Shown one piece after another: positions 10,532 to 22,889 of a stretch of 64,000 bases of DNA. How positions within the stretch are numbered: position 1 is the first letter of the stretch; the number at the start of each line of letters is the position of its first letter. The notes beneath the pieces were generated by a model, which saw only the letters and a program-made list of their open reading frames with translations, did no database searches and was not told the origin of the DNA. Origin of the DNA: Epiperipatus broadwayi (lineage: Eukaryota > Onychophora > Udeonychophora > Euonychophora > Peripatidae); the NCBI GenBank assembly GCA_028023455.1, contig JAQFVV010006216.1, forward strand, positions 5,412,877-5,476,876, read 5' to 3'. The position numbers and the translations under genes are program-made.

Positions 10532-13080
10532 TTGCAGTTGTATTTGGAAACAATCTGCATTAATAGTATTTATATAGCTAACTATGCCAAAATTTTAGAT
10601 TTTGAACTGTGCTTTTTTTTTTTTTAGATTTATTTGTTAAGAATATTCCAAAATTGGCATGGCTTACATTTTTATTTATTTTTGTAAAAAGATTTAAAAC
10701 ATTTATTTAAGATAAAAAGTTTTGATTTGGTTGAAAAATGTATGGCTGATATTTCTTTACCGACATTAAGTCTGTACTAAATAGTTTTATTAGTTAAACT
10801 ATGTGTAAAATAGAATATAATATATATACAGTGAAATTAACCAGTTTGGGATTTATGAAAATTTGATTTGCAATGGCACTTGATTAACTTATTGTTTTAA
10901 GTGCTTCAGAAAAACTTATGGAGAATGAGTAAATATATATATATTTATTGAATATACACATTAACAGAGAAACATCAATTTTTAAATGAATTTGTTGTTG
11001 ACAAAGTGATGTTGAAAATAAATTGACATTATTTTATAAATCTAAATATGTGAGTACAGGGCATTCATAAAGAATATTAGTCTAGAATCACATTGTTATT
11101 TTCTACTGTTTGGTGGCAGAAATAAAAAACATACTTTTAATTGAATAATAGCAAAAAATTTGAGACTTACAATATCTTATGCAAACCAAACATTTTAAGT
11201 TTATAAGTATTACAATTATATACCTTCAAAATATTAATATTATTTCTGATGAAACTTGTCAGTTATTTACTCATATGCACATATTATATACATGCTCAAA
11301 TATAAACTATTGTTCAAAAGCTTTAAATTTAACAGTTTTTTTAATTTCAAAATAATTTTATACAGTTATGAGTAAATTTTTTAATATTGTAATCTGATTT
11401 GAACTGTATTTATTAATATTCAAAATAATTGTTCAGAATTATCAAAATGTAATTTTTTCTCCCTATTTTTTAAACCATTGTATTATCATAGCTTATTTAT
11501 GGGCTTTGCCTTGAGCAATGTTTTGATGATAAATGATATCTGAAAGTGTTTTGTCACTTAAATTTTCATATTTCATTAAATGAATCAGTCAGTAATTTTG
11601 GCAAATTAGATTTCTACTTAATCATAAAATTGGCCTTATTTTTTTTTTTACTGTTGTTATTTTTTTTTTTAAATAAGTTTATGTCTTTTAAAAGATATTG
11701 TACATATACTACTTGATAGAAATTTATAGATATATTTTCTATACATAGATTTGACAATTACTTATGGAAACATTTATATATTATTGACTTCAACAGGAAG
11801 TAGTTAATTTTATGTATATATGTGTATATTAAATGTATTAATATATATGTGTATATATATATTATGTTCTTAGTACATTTTCGTAGAATAGAAAAAAAAT
11901 TTTTTTTATTAATTATGTCAAATAAATTTTATTTATAGGGCATTGTTTGATGAATAAATATCACATTATTGTTGATCAGCTGTTTTTATGAAAATATATT
12001 CATTTTTATTTATATTTATTTTCTAAATTTTTAAATGATAAACTGTACAGTATTTTGTTCTTTGTTAAAAAAATTTAGCCAAATTATAATTTCAAATAAT
12101 TATTTGCAAATTTATATATTTACAAATGTGTTTGTGTTTTGCTTATGTAGTATATATATATATACACACTTGTATATAATACACACTTCTTATATAAACT
12201 TGTATGTATACAAGTATGCTCATGCATATATACATACACATAAATACAGTAATATGTAGCATATTTATACATGTTAATGATTGTTCATAATTCTCTTAAT
12301 TTATTACTCTTTATTTTAAATTTATAATTAATTTATCAAGCTTTGTATAGTTATTATTTGTTGAGATAATTTGACCATTGCTTGTTTAAAGTTACTATAG
12401 CATGTAATTTTCTGTGTGTGTTTGGTTTTTTATTTATTTTATTTTTTAATGCTATCACAATTTCATTTACTTTTTGATGTGTGTCTTGTTGGGAGTGGTC
12501 ATTCCACCATATGTGTCACTTTATTTATTTTTATTTTTGTTAAAAATAGCATTTTTATTAATATTTGTATAAAGTTGACCATTTATTATCACTGGGATCA
12601 TGCAAGTTTTATTTATTTAAAAACTAGTTATAACCTGTAAAAAAATTTGTTTAATTCAAATATATATATATCAATTGTTTTGAATTTGCTTTTTAAACCA
12701 TGTTTCAATCGAAAATGTTATTGCTCTGTTTGATTTTTTTTCTTTAATTAAAGTTTCAAGACCTTTTTAAGTTTTACACTAACTATTAATTAAAACATGA
12801 AAGTGGGGGGGGGGTGCTGAAATAGATTTCATTTCACTAGAAACATTTTAGTGTATTATTCAGAAAGGCTGGGACAATTTTAAGCTCTTTGCTTAATATT
12901 TAAAATCTCTAATAATTCTTATGTGAGGAATTAGGGTTGCCAACTGACTTAACATGATCTTCATAAAATAATCTAAATTTTTTTCTTAATACCATTAGAA
13001 ATATTTTATTTAGATTAATAGATAAAGTAAAATATAAAAATTACTTCAGATCTTATTTAATCACTTTTAACAATGCCCTC
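10532..13080. other. Probable 3' UTR followed by AT-rich non-coding sequence
   Basis: Sequence after the stop at 10531 has no further coding signal and is likely 3' UTR for some distance. The cleavage site is not clear because AATAAA-like strings are frequent. TA-rich microsatellites occur near 11820-11860 and 12150-12170, and a G9 run lies near 12807. Short frames here look like chance frames in AT-rich DNA. Confidence 0.45.
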
Positions 13081-13169
13081 AAATAAAATTTATTCCTTGA
13101 TATTTTCTTATGGTTTCAACTGATCAGCAGTTGAAACTCTAATAAAATATCAAGGAATAAATTTTATTT
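13081..13169. repeat. Near-perfect 89-nt hairpin
   Basis: Outer arms of 26 nt at 13081-13106 and 13144-13169 are exact reverse complements; the left arm begins AAATAAAATTTATTCC. After a 6-by-6 internal mismatch region, inner arms GTTTCAACTG (13113-13122) and CAGTTGAAAC (13128-13137) also pair exactly, leaving a 5-nt loop. Length and shape would suit a pre-miRNA-like stem or the core of a tiny foldback element. Symmetry extends no further on either side. Confidence 0.85.
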
Positions 13170-16100
13170 TATTCTACTGTAAATGGTGACTAAAGAAGGT
13201 ATATAACTGGTATTATATAAATATATGAAAATCAATGTATAAAGGAATAAGAAGTAAAGAGAAATTATAATACTTCAGGAAGAAATATAATTGTATTGAA
13301 CAAAAATAATGTAAGGCAGTGTGTATACATAAAATAATATCAACTCAAGTATAGCAAACAATTTAGAATGCAATAATCACAATATAAAGAATTTTATAGA
13401 ATAATATATAACAAATGTTCATTTAATTGAATTTCAATCCAATATTTGATTCATAATCAAAAAACAACATTATCTTTTGAAAATATATGAAGTGAAAAAC
13501 AACATTATTTTATGGGGAAAAAAATTGATATTTGTAAGGAGAAATTGTTAAGATTTTATGGTTTATATATATATTCCTTGATAGAATAATGACAATATTT
13601 AATTATATAGTAAGTTACATTTAATAAAGATTATTTTTATTATATAGTATAAATACTAATGAGAATTTTATAAAAAATTAGTTTAAAAAAGTAGTTTCTA
13701 TAAAATTGGCAGGAATTTATATTTCCAAGGATTTTATAATTCTGTGTAAATTTGTATATAAAAAATAGCATTAAAAAAAGCCATTTAATTGCTTTAATTA
13801 AGTATACAAGATTTTTAGCATTAGTAATAATAGACATGTTGATGATACATGTCGTGACCGAAATGCATCTGAAGTTCAAGTTAACTGATTTTATTTCAAT
13901 ATTTTTTAAATAGTCTTTTTTACACGTATCTACTTATATTTATTCCATTAATCTAGCATTCACCATAGATTCAGAGAAAAAAAGTAATAAATCAGAGCTT
14001 GTCTATTTTTTGAAATATAAGTTTTCTATTATTGTTTATTTCTTATTTATTTTGTATTACTTTAATTTTATTGATATATATGATAATGTAGTGATTTATT
14101 AAAATAATATCTTAAAATTTATAACTATTCCATTATTCCTTAAATCTTTGATCAATAGAATTTTGTATCATTTATTTTATTTCCACTATACTGACTAGTA
14201 ATGCTTTATTTGTAATGTGCATCAATAATTGAAGCAGAAGATGCCACCAATATTATTTGATTCCTCTTATATATGTATTTATCCAACACGCCTCTGTTTT
14301 ATTTAGTGACATAGTCACTAAAATAATGAGGGAATCCACTTTTCTGCATTATAGACTTTTCCAATGATCAGAATTATCTTATATGTCCAAAATAAACAAT
14401 TCTAATCTAATTATTTGAACTTAAAATAAAATTAACTAGGAAATATTACACACACATACATAATATATAATATAATAATAATAATTATCATCGAGAAATA
14501 AACTTTAGATTCACTAGTCAGATTTTACTAGAGTCATTTCAAATGATTCCTCTCTTGTATCCATCCTAATTTATTTGTCATTTATGAAATAATTAAAATT
14601 ATATATACTTAATAGTATATTTAATACTATTTAAAGCTTTTTATTTAATAATGTAACTAAAATGCTTTTTAATTATAGCTGCTAATTTCCAAAAGATAAT
14701 AAATCGAAAGTATGAAGTATTTTGAAATCTAAAAATATGAGAGGATTAAAAATATAATAATTTTAATGAAATAGTTTCAAATAAGTTTTGGCTTATGATA
14801 TTTTAAATGATAAACTTTGTATATTGTCAAATAAATTTTGACTTACGATATTTTAAATAAACTTTTTTTACAAAAATAATAAAAAATACACTATTCCCCA
14901 TCATTCTAAATTATTTATATATATTAAGATTTAAGGCTTAATGAATTATCTTCAAGATGATTTGTATTAATTTTATAATCCATTTCAAAATTGTTATTAC
15001 AAGAATAATTTATGAATATACTGTACATATTAGACATTTGTCACAAATTTCCAAGATATTCAGATTACTTATATTTCCTTAAAAAAAAAAAAAACCTTGA
15101 TGTGGTTGAAATATTGATCTCCTTATTTTTACACACTTTATCGACACACACAATGATCAAATTATTATATTTTTTTTTATCATCTAAGTTGGCAGCCCTA
15201 CTGGGGAATGAATATTGCTGTGATATAATGTGAAATGATCTTTGACATTATTGTTACTATCTTTATAACTTTCTGCTTTAAATCATTATCTATACATTTA
15301 CATTTTGTTAATAAATATATATATTGCTTCCAAAATGTTATTTATGTGTAATAAAAATTTTATTTGTAATCAAAGGATTTTTAAAAAAGTATTAATTTGG
15401 AGGATGTTTTACATTTATTATCAATCAATGGAAAAAATTAATTTTATTTAAGATTTATTCCAAGAATACTAATATTAATTGTTAAAATTTAACGCAAATA
15501 CTAAGCATCAGATAACTTTCCTAGCTTATATTTTATCTATCTTTTTATTTTAGAACCATATTCTATAAGCATTTAGTGAACTGTGAGCACTAAATGATCT
15601 GACTTAATGACTTATTTCTGTAGTTACTCTTTCAACTTGGCTTTAATTCAAAACTTAGAATGTTTGAGATTTTTCATTTATTTGAATAGCAAGATAAGGT
15701 GATGACTGTATAAATAAGTATCTCCCAAATTAGTCAGAAACTAGTCATCTAACACATTGCCACATTAGTTAGATTTGAATAGAGAAATAGATGTCTCCAT
15801 TATCAAGAGAATTAATATATTAGAATATATAAAAACAATTGAACTTTAAATATGAGATTGTAATAAAAATATTTCACTTTTCGAAAAAATAATTATTGGA
15901 TTTTGAGTTGTTTTCAATAATTAAACAGAAAATATTATTGTTACAAGTATATATTTTTATATTTCAAATTAATAAATATTTGAACTTTCAGTTTTATTTA
16001 TATATTTATAAACAAAAGATATCAACAACAATATTATATGAACTGCCCTTGAAAACTCGCAAGATATGACAAAATGCTATCTATGAAACTAAACATGAAA

Positions 16101-16639
16101 TAATATTTCAAGATAATATCACAGAATCTTAATCTACTTGATCTCTCTATTTCATTTTAACTAATCAATTTAAACTAGGAACTTGGATCGCATATATTTG
16201 TATACTAAATGAATCAAGTCATTGTAATATTTTTTTTTTTTAATTTCTTTTTAATTTAAATACTGTACCATAGTAATGGGGAGGAGTTTGCTCTTCGATT
16301 AACTTTAGAATGCATTTTTGTTGTTAAAAATTGGTTATCATCAAGGAAAAAACTGATTAATTATTCATCCTTTCTTGAACCTTCTATCAAAAAAAAATTG
16401 AAACAGTAAAGCTTCTATAATGATCAGTAAGGTTAAAAATTGGAAGAAGCAATGAAAGACTTTGAAAATTCCAAGAAAGTCACCAAAATAAATGAACATT
16501 GCAAGAATAATGTTCACATGATTCCAGCTCAGACATTGCTGTTTCAACAGCATATATTTTTTCTTTCACCACAACTATGGTACTCAATGTAAGCTTTAAT
16601 AACTAATATATGTTAGATGATAAATTTCAATAAATCCCT
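13170..16639. other. AT-rich non-coding stretch
   Basis: I see no exon with supporting complexity. There are simple repeats (CA/TA near 14450-14490, an A-run near 15080) and short chance frames. A 13-nt block near 15188 (TTGGCAGCCCTAC) resembles the reverse complement of one near 12945 (TAGGGTTGCCAAC); no element between them was proved. Confidence 0.5.
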
Positions 16640-17045
16640 ATCTATTGCTATCCTATTGAGTATCCTCAGACTAGTTTTAAGCTTTTGGTTTTCATCAGTG
16701 AGGAGTTTTGGATCTTTGTTATTAAAAAACTAAAGACACCATAATATAGAAATTATGAACTGATTTCAGATCTATATAACTATAAAGCAAATATGCATAG
16801 ATTGAAAACATTTTTTAATTTGAATTGATAGGTTGATAATAAAGGTAAATGATGACTGCTGGAGGAAAGTGTATTAGGTTTAAAGATCCAAATGCATTGT
16901 TCCAAGATCCATAGTTTCTCTTTGATGGGAATGATACGCTTGAAAGTAATCTGAGGATATTGGATAAAACAGCACTGAATAGGAATTTATTAAGTGCTAT
17001 CATCTGGTGTCTATTAGTTATTAAAGCTTATAGTAGGTGGAATAG
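16640..17045. repeat. Two inverted, diverged copies of a dispersed repeat
   Basis: On the plus strand, 16895-17020 contains GATCCATAGTTTCTC, then AATCTGAGGATATTGGATAA, then a GCACTGAATAGG block and CATCTGGTGTCTATTAG. The segment 16640-16735 read on the minus strand has the matching order GATCCAAAACTCCTCACTG, then AAACTAGTCTGAGGATA. Both match the loop of the foldback at 61109-61318 (GATCTAAAGGCTCCTCACTG, then AACTAGTCTGGGGATATTGG, then GGCACTAAATGG). This is a moderately conserved repeat family with at least three copies in the window. Its type is unknown. Confidence 0.6.
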
Positions 17046-17399
17046 CTGAGGTGAAAGAATAAAAAGGATTATTAAAAAAAACCACAGCTTAGAAATTGAA
17101 GGTCTTATTTAGTGCAATTATTATGATGATAATACCAATAGAAGAGATAGATTTTGCAAATAGTATTTAAATAAATCATACTGAGTAATGATTTAAGTTT
17201 GAATTAGGAAATGAGAAAGCTTAATTCAAATTGAATATAAGTGTGAACACATTGGTCTTATTATAAAAATCCTTACTTATAGAAGTATCAATAAATAATC
17301 CTAATCAGTGTACAGAGGAATTTTGTTGATAGATATTTTAATGTTAGTAGAAAAAGTTATGGCTCAATTTGCATAATTTCAATGATATAATTTGAATGC

Positions 17400-17700
17400 A
17401 ATATGCAGTCTTCACTATGATATAAATGTGTAAGAATTTGTAATACTTTAAATATATGGATTGAATGAAAAAATATTGGCTGGCCTCTACAGTCACACGA
17501 CTTAATACCATGTATTCTCATAGTTTTGTGGATGATCAGAGATAACTTTTACAAGATGTCTTCAAGAATTTTAAAAAAGCACAACAGAATTTGACAAGTT
17601 GAATACATTGTGAGCTGAGAAAAGTTTGACATTCTTTATTTAAGAGATGCCAACTCTGTTTAGGGAACGATGATAATTTATTTGATATATACTGTATTTA
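17400..17700 (+). pseudogene. Possible mariner-type transposase C-terminal remnant
   Basis: The plus strand near 17475 reads YWLASTVTRLNTM, which could derive from the 'W-P-A-R-S-P-D-L-N-P' block of mariner-family transposases. After about 45 codons with stops, RCQLCLGN appears (near 17645-17670), loosely resembling the Cys-containing end of such proteins. The catalytic aspartates upstream are not readable and no terminal repeats were found. This is a weak call from motif order only. Confidence 0.25.
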
Positions 17701-18949
17701 GTTAAAATATAATTGTGTTAATTTAATAATATGATAATCTTTAGCTCAGTCTATTTATTATTAATTGGACAAACCAATTTGATAAAAAATTGGAGGAAAT
17801 AAAGCTAAGAAAATATACCAAGAATAAGTTTATTAGCAGGATGCAGATAAGATAACTAGGCAATATTATGTCCAACTGTCATTTGATCATTATTGTCACT
17901 GAATTATTATATTCTTAACACAATGTAAGATTCTAAAAATGATTCTGATACTGGCACTTCCTGCGTTAAAACTTCTTATGAACTTTTGAGTAATAAAGTC
18001 AGATCATAAACTTTAAAGAGTCTATATCATTAAGATGCACAATAGCAAATATTTTAATAATTATTAGTAAAGTAATAATATTTTCAGAAAAAGAATAAAT
18101 ATATCTTAGAGAATAATGCTATCATAATAGACTTTAAAAAGACCACTCCTACATAATAAGACATGCAAAATTCATATTCTTAAATTTCTGTATCTAGTAA
18201 AAATTCAATTATATATATGAAGTCAGAGTGAAGAAGACAGAACTTGAGGAAAACTAAATCGAAAAATAATATGACAGTAAATTAATGTGGAAAAAGAAGA
18301 GAAAATACAATCTTGAAGCTGATAATATCAATTAACAATTACTCAAATATAGAAATACTAATGTCATTTAAAAGAGTTAAATCGAAAAAATTTTAAAGAG
18401 AAAAAAGAATTTGAAGAGAATTTCAGAATAAAAATGATAAAAGTTTCATGTTAAACTTTAGGTGAATTCAGAAATATTGTAAAATCAAAACTATTTCAAG
18501 ATAATAAAAATCATGAATTTGCTTATTGATGAAAAGCTAAGTAAGAATAGATTGGAATTCATAACCAAAAAAAAAATATAATGCAAAAAAAAATTGTTTA
18601 TAAATAAAATTAATTACTTTCACATCAAATTAAAAATAGAATTTGCTATATTAGCAAATAAATAATAAATATAAAACTGAAAGTTCAGAGGAGATAAGGT
18701 TATCAAAATGAGCATCATATTCACTAAAATTGAACTGTAAATCATACAAAGATATCTCAGTAATTTTATATTTGTTTACACATTCAATATGTATTATTAG
18801 TGAAATAAATATTGAAGGCTGGAATAAAAAACATACTTGTAATATAATCCATGACTCAGAAGAATGTTAAAAAATTTTTTTTACATTAATTATGATTTAT
18901 TTAAAAGTAGGCTTAATATAGAAAACAGGATGTAAAACAATAAGTTTAA
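17701..18949. other. A-rich non-coding sequence
   Basis: The plus strand is rich in A and interrupted by many stops. From about 18200 it has a lysine/glutamate-biased composition like the linker of a decayed LINE. No motif can be named before about 18950. Confidence 0.4.
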
Positions 18950-19480
18950 TCTTGCATGCAAATTAAATGTTAATTGCTAGGGTTGAATGATTGCAATAGG
19001 CTAGATATTTGTCTGAAGAGCAGTTTGGATTTAGAATGAGAACTAAATGCTATTGGAGTACTGCAAATTATTTTTGAGTATTTCCTTTTAAACTCACATT
19101 TCATCAGTTTTCATTAAAACCCATTTTCAATACAGTATATCAGTGTTTTGCTATTAATAGTTACTATTGGAATTCCTTTATTAATATATTTATCTTTATA
19201 ATTAAAAAAAAAAGTTATAATATATACACATAGATCTATAAAAGGATTTAAGTCTTAACATATTTTAGCTAATGTACACAGTTCCTAATAGTTATCATAC
19301 CTTCCAATACATATTTAACAAAATTCAATTCACACTAGCATTTATTTCACTGTCCTTTAACAGAGATTTGATAGTGTGAATTGGATATTTTGAAATGGTG
19401 TAAAGTAGAAGGTGCAATGACTTAGGAATTATGTATATTGGTCAAAACATTTATCAGATTTGAATCTTCCTATAGAAGAT
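18950..19480 (+). pseudogene. Decayed LINE reverse transcriptase fragment
   Basis: Near 19005-19060 the plus strand reads LSEEQFGFRMRTKCYWST, matching the conserved LINE block 'EEQFGFR-x-G/R' upstream of catalytic motif A. After a gap rich in non-LINE sequence, FDSVNWIF (about 19365-19390) resembles the 'AFDSVNW' part of motif A. YVYWSKHLSDL follows, in the position of the 'LY-x-x-Q' block. Stops and indels are frequent, so the copy is dead. It may be related to the RTE-type copies at 56-59 kb. Confidence 0.55.
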
Positions 19481-22400
19481 AGATATATGCTGAGTATATA
19501 AAAATATTGTGTCGTAAAGAAAAAATGAATTGAAGAGAAATAAAAGTATGGGTGTGTGAAGATGTATATTTTATTTCTAATTGTATATGTTGATTGATAT
19601 TTTATGTAATGGAATAAAATATGAATATATATATTTGACATTTTGGACAGTTATGTACTGTTACAAAAAAATTAAATCTTTTATTAAACATGGAAGTCCT
19701 GAACTCATTCTCTATGAATTAGTATGATGATGATCAAACCATGTATTTCCATTTTGGAAAAATCATATTGAAAACCTCAAAAAAATGGTTTGGAGTATCG
19801 GTTTTCTTTACAAGACCACATATAATGAAATACTTTTTTCATATAATAATAACCTAATTCTTTCTCTGTTAGTATACTGACATTCACCAGCCTAGAGTAT
19901 AAGCATATTCAAGAACATAAGCTATTTTAATATTTAATGGAAATGAAATGATTTAAATAAGAATGATTAAGATACTAAACTATACGTTTAAATAGCCAAA
20001 AGCAATTCGATTAATAAAAAAAAAATTCATAGTTAGAAGGACATACAGATATAATAAAAATATAATATCTGAACTGATTTGATAGAAAAATATATTGGCA
20101 TGTCGTTTTAAAATAAAAAAAACTAATTGATAAAAATTCTAGTATCTACCTTTCATTAACCAATATACATTTTGCTGGCATACCCTTTTAACTTTACTAT
20201 CAAATAGAAATGTACATTTCCAATAAGACATATCAATATGTATGTATTGTAATAATCCACCAATTAATAGTAATAATAAAATATTTTATAAAAAAATGAA
20301 GCTTAAATACATTAAAAAAAAAAAAAGCATCTTACAACGCAGAAATAATAAAACAGGTTTATTGACAAATATCTCTAAAACTATAGATTTGTCATCTTCC
20401 ATCATATTGTTCTTTTAATATTTCTGTATTTCATTTAGTTTCTTAAACTCTAAGTTTGAGTCTCTAAATTTCTTGTGTACTTTTTCAACAAGCTAAGGTA
20501 ATTTTTGAGTAATAGGATCAAACTTCTATCAGAACATTACAATCAGGTTAGGATATGCATTATCTTAAGTCTATTAGCTACTATTAATTCTGATGCATGG
20601 CATGGTATCATTTCACAGTTGAGTGATCACTTTTCAAAACACGGATAGAACCCTTTGTTCATTCAGAACACATAGAAAGTCATTTTTGAATAGAAATTTT
20701 TCCATCATGAATAAAATTATGCTAAAAATTACTACTTGTCATCCTTATACGTGTTTCTTTTATTCTTTAACTCTAGCTTTGTGCTGCACTAGTTTCATGT
20801 TCTCTGTAGGACTATGAAAGAATGAATGCCTGCATCAATCAATTAATGAATGATGGTGCAACTATTTATCCAAGTGAAAGAATGTATGATTTATCAATTT
20901 TAATTCCTTATATATAACTGATGTGAAACCTAGCAATAACATTAACCTCGCCCGGAATTCTAGGTCTTCCTGACAAATTTTTTTTTAAATGTTAATGACA
21001 TTGTTTTTCTTTTAATCCCATTTTAAAAACAAATTATTAGTATAATCCTTTAATTACAAAATAATTGAATACACTTCTCATTTAACTACACATAACTGAG
21101 ATTTTTCATGAAGTCTTCAGATTTTTTTAAAAAATACAAACTGAGTTTTTTATGTCTATCAATAAGTTGACATTTCCATATTTTTTTATGTATGGTTTTG
21201 CCTTTCTACATTTTTTTCAATAACAAAATTTTACATATAGCATATCCATAAGTGAAGAAAAAAAAGTAGACCAATTTGGGATCCTCTAAGATCTTATACA
21301 ATAACTGTGCATATTAAATATAACTTACATAAACATCTTATTTATTTTGAAATCATATTTCATCAAACACCTATTAACTCTATAACATGAAAAATCTCAT
21401 GAGCTCTTTGTGACTTGAATGAGCCCATTTCACTGGATGAGCTTGAATTTTAAAATGGATCCCATTATTAAAAAAAATTAAACAATGGGACGTCTATATT
21501 TTTCATTAGAAATATTCATCATACACAAACTGGTATTCTGATTTACCTTTTTTTTTTTTTTTCCAAAGTAATTATTTGGCTGAACATTTTTTGTTCTGCT
21601 TACCTATTAAAAATGATATGGTATCCATCATTGATATGATTAGTCTTGTGATCTCTGCTACAGCAAGAATCATCCTTTAGAAAAAATATATTTTTCAATC
21701 CAGCATGCAATCATTTCAATTTGTTTTATAAATTCCCTTTATATTCCATAATTACAAAACAAACAGAAAAAAAAATGTAGATAGCACAATCTCCACTAAA
21801 AATCAATTATACATATAATGCTGCCTCCACACATCTTCATGTGCACTATGTAATCAATAAATCATGAGCAAGTAGTGTAACATTTGTACAAATACATAAT
21901 TTATGTAGAAATCACACTGGATCATCTGCCACTGCCATGAGAAAGTTAGTTAATGCTAGGAATCGTTTAACAAGCATATTTGTATTGAGACCATATTTAA
22001 ATAAAAGTGTTCCATTTTTTTCAGCACAAAAGTGAAACTATATATAATGTGATAAATATGCATACACTATAATCTATCCAGAGACATATATTGAAAATGA
22101 TCGCTAACATAACATTTATTTTTCAAAAGATCATGGTGACTTCATTACAACAATCCTCACTTATTTAAACTTTGTTTGAAAACGAATTTGCATCACTTGA
22201 TAAAAAAGTATAATTTTTATCTCAACTTTTCTCGAAGTCTTTATTCATTAGATCTAACATTTTTAAATGCTTATCATTTTTTTTTGACAGTCATAATAGA
22301 TATCACATTTTTCTCATTATCAGTAAAGAATATTTATATTCACAAAAAGGCAAGTGGAAATTTATTCCATTAACTATTCTCACAGCCCATTATCAAAAAA

Positions 22401-22889
22401 ACGTTATATCAAAACACAAATCTATCCTTTTCATACTTTGTTAAATACTGTAGATGCTTTGTTTTTATTTAGTCCTTGATATGCTGATTATTGCAATGTG
22501 TTTTGGACCCGATATCTTTTTTATATATTTTATTTTTCAAACTACTAATTTTTTTTTTATTCTTGGGTTCAATCTTTGATTATTTTTTTTTATATTACTG
22601 CATTCTCTTTTTGATTTGTAGTAGTAAATAAAGAATAGATTTATTTTCCAATATAAATGTGCGATTTTTTCCGCATACATTAATGAAGCTATAATTTAAG
22701 CTTTAATGTACTAGCTTAGCGCTTTCGGGATTTAGTATTCAAATTCCATACTCTTAGCTTTAAGAATGTTTCTAAAAGTTCTGCCATTTTTCAATTGCTT
22801 TTGACAAAAACTCAACAATGTTTAATAAATAGAAATCATTCTTTTTCAATTTTATCCTTTACTCCTTCAACAAATAAATATAGATCCAC
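19481..22889. other. AT-rich non-coding stretch
   Basis: No exon, repeat pair or element could be supported. Several short frames occur, but their composition is that of background. Homopolymer runs are common (for example near 20310, 21550 and 22550). Confidence 0.5.

Noticed and set aside
20623-20817. 64-codon plus-strand frame with a hydrophobic end
   Set aside because: No splice borders, motif or homology; consistent with random open frames in AT-rich sequence.
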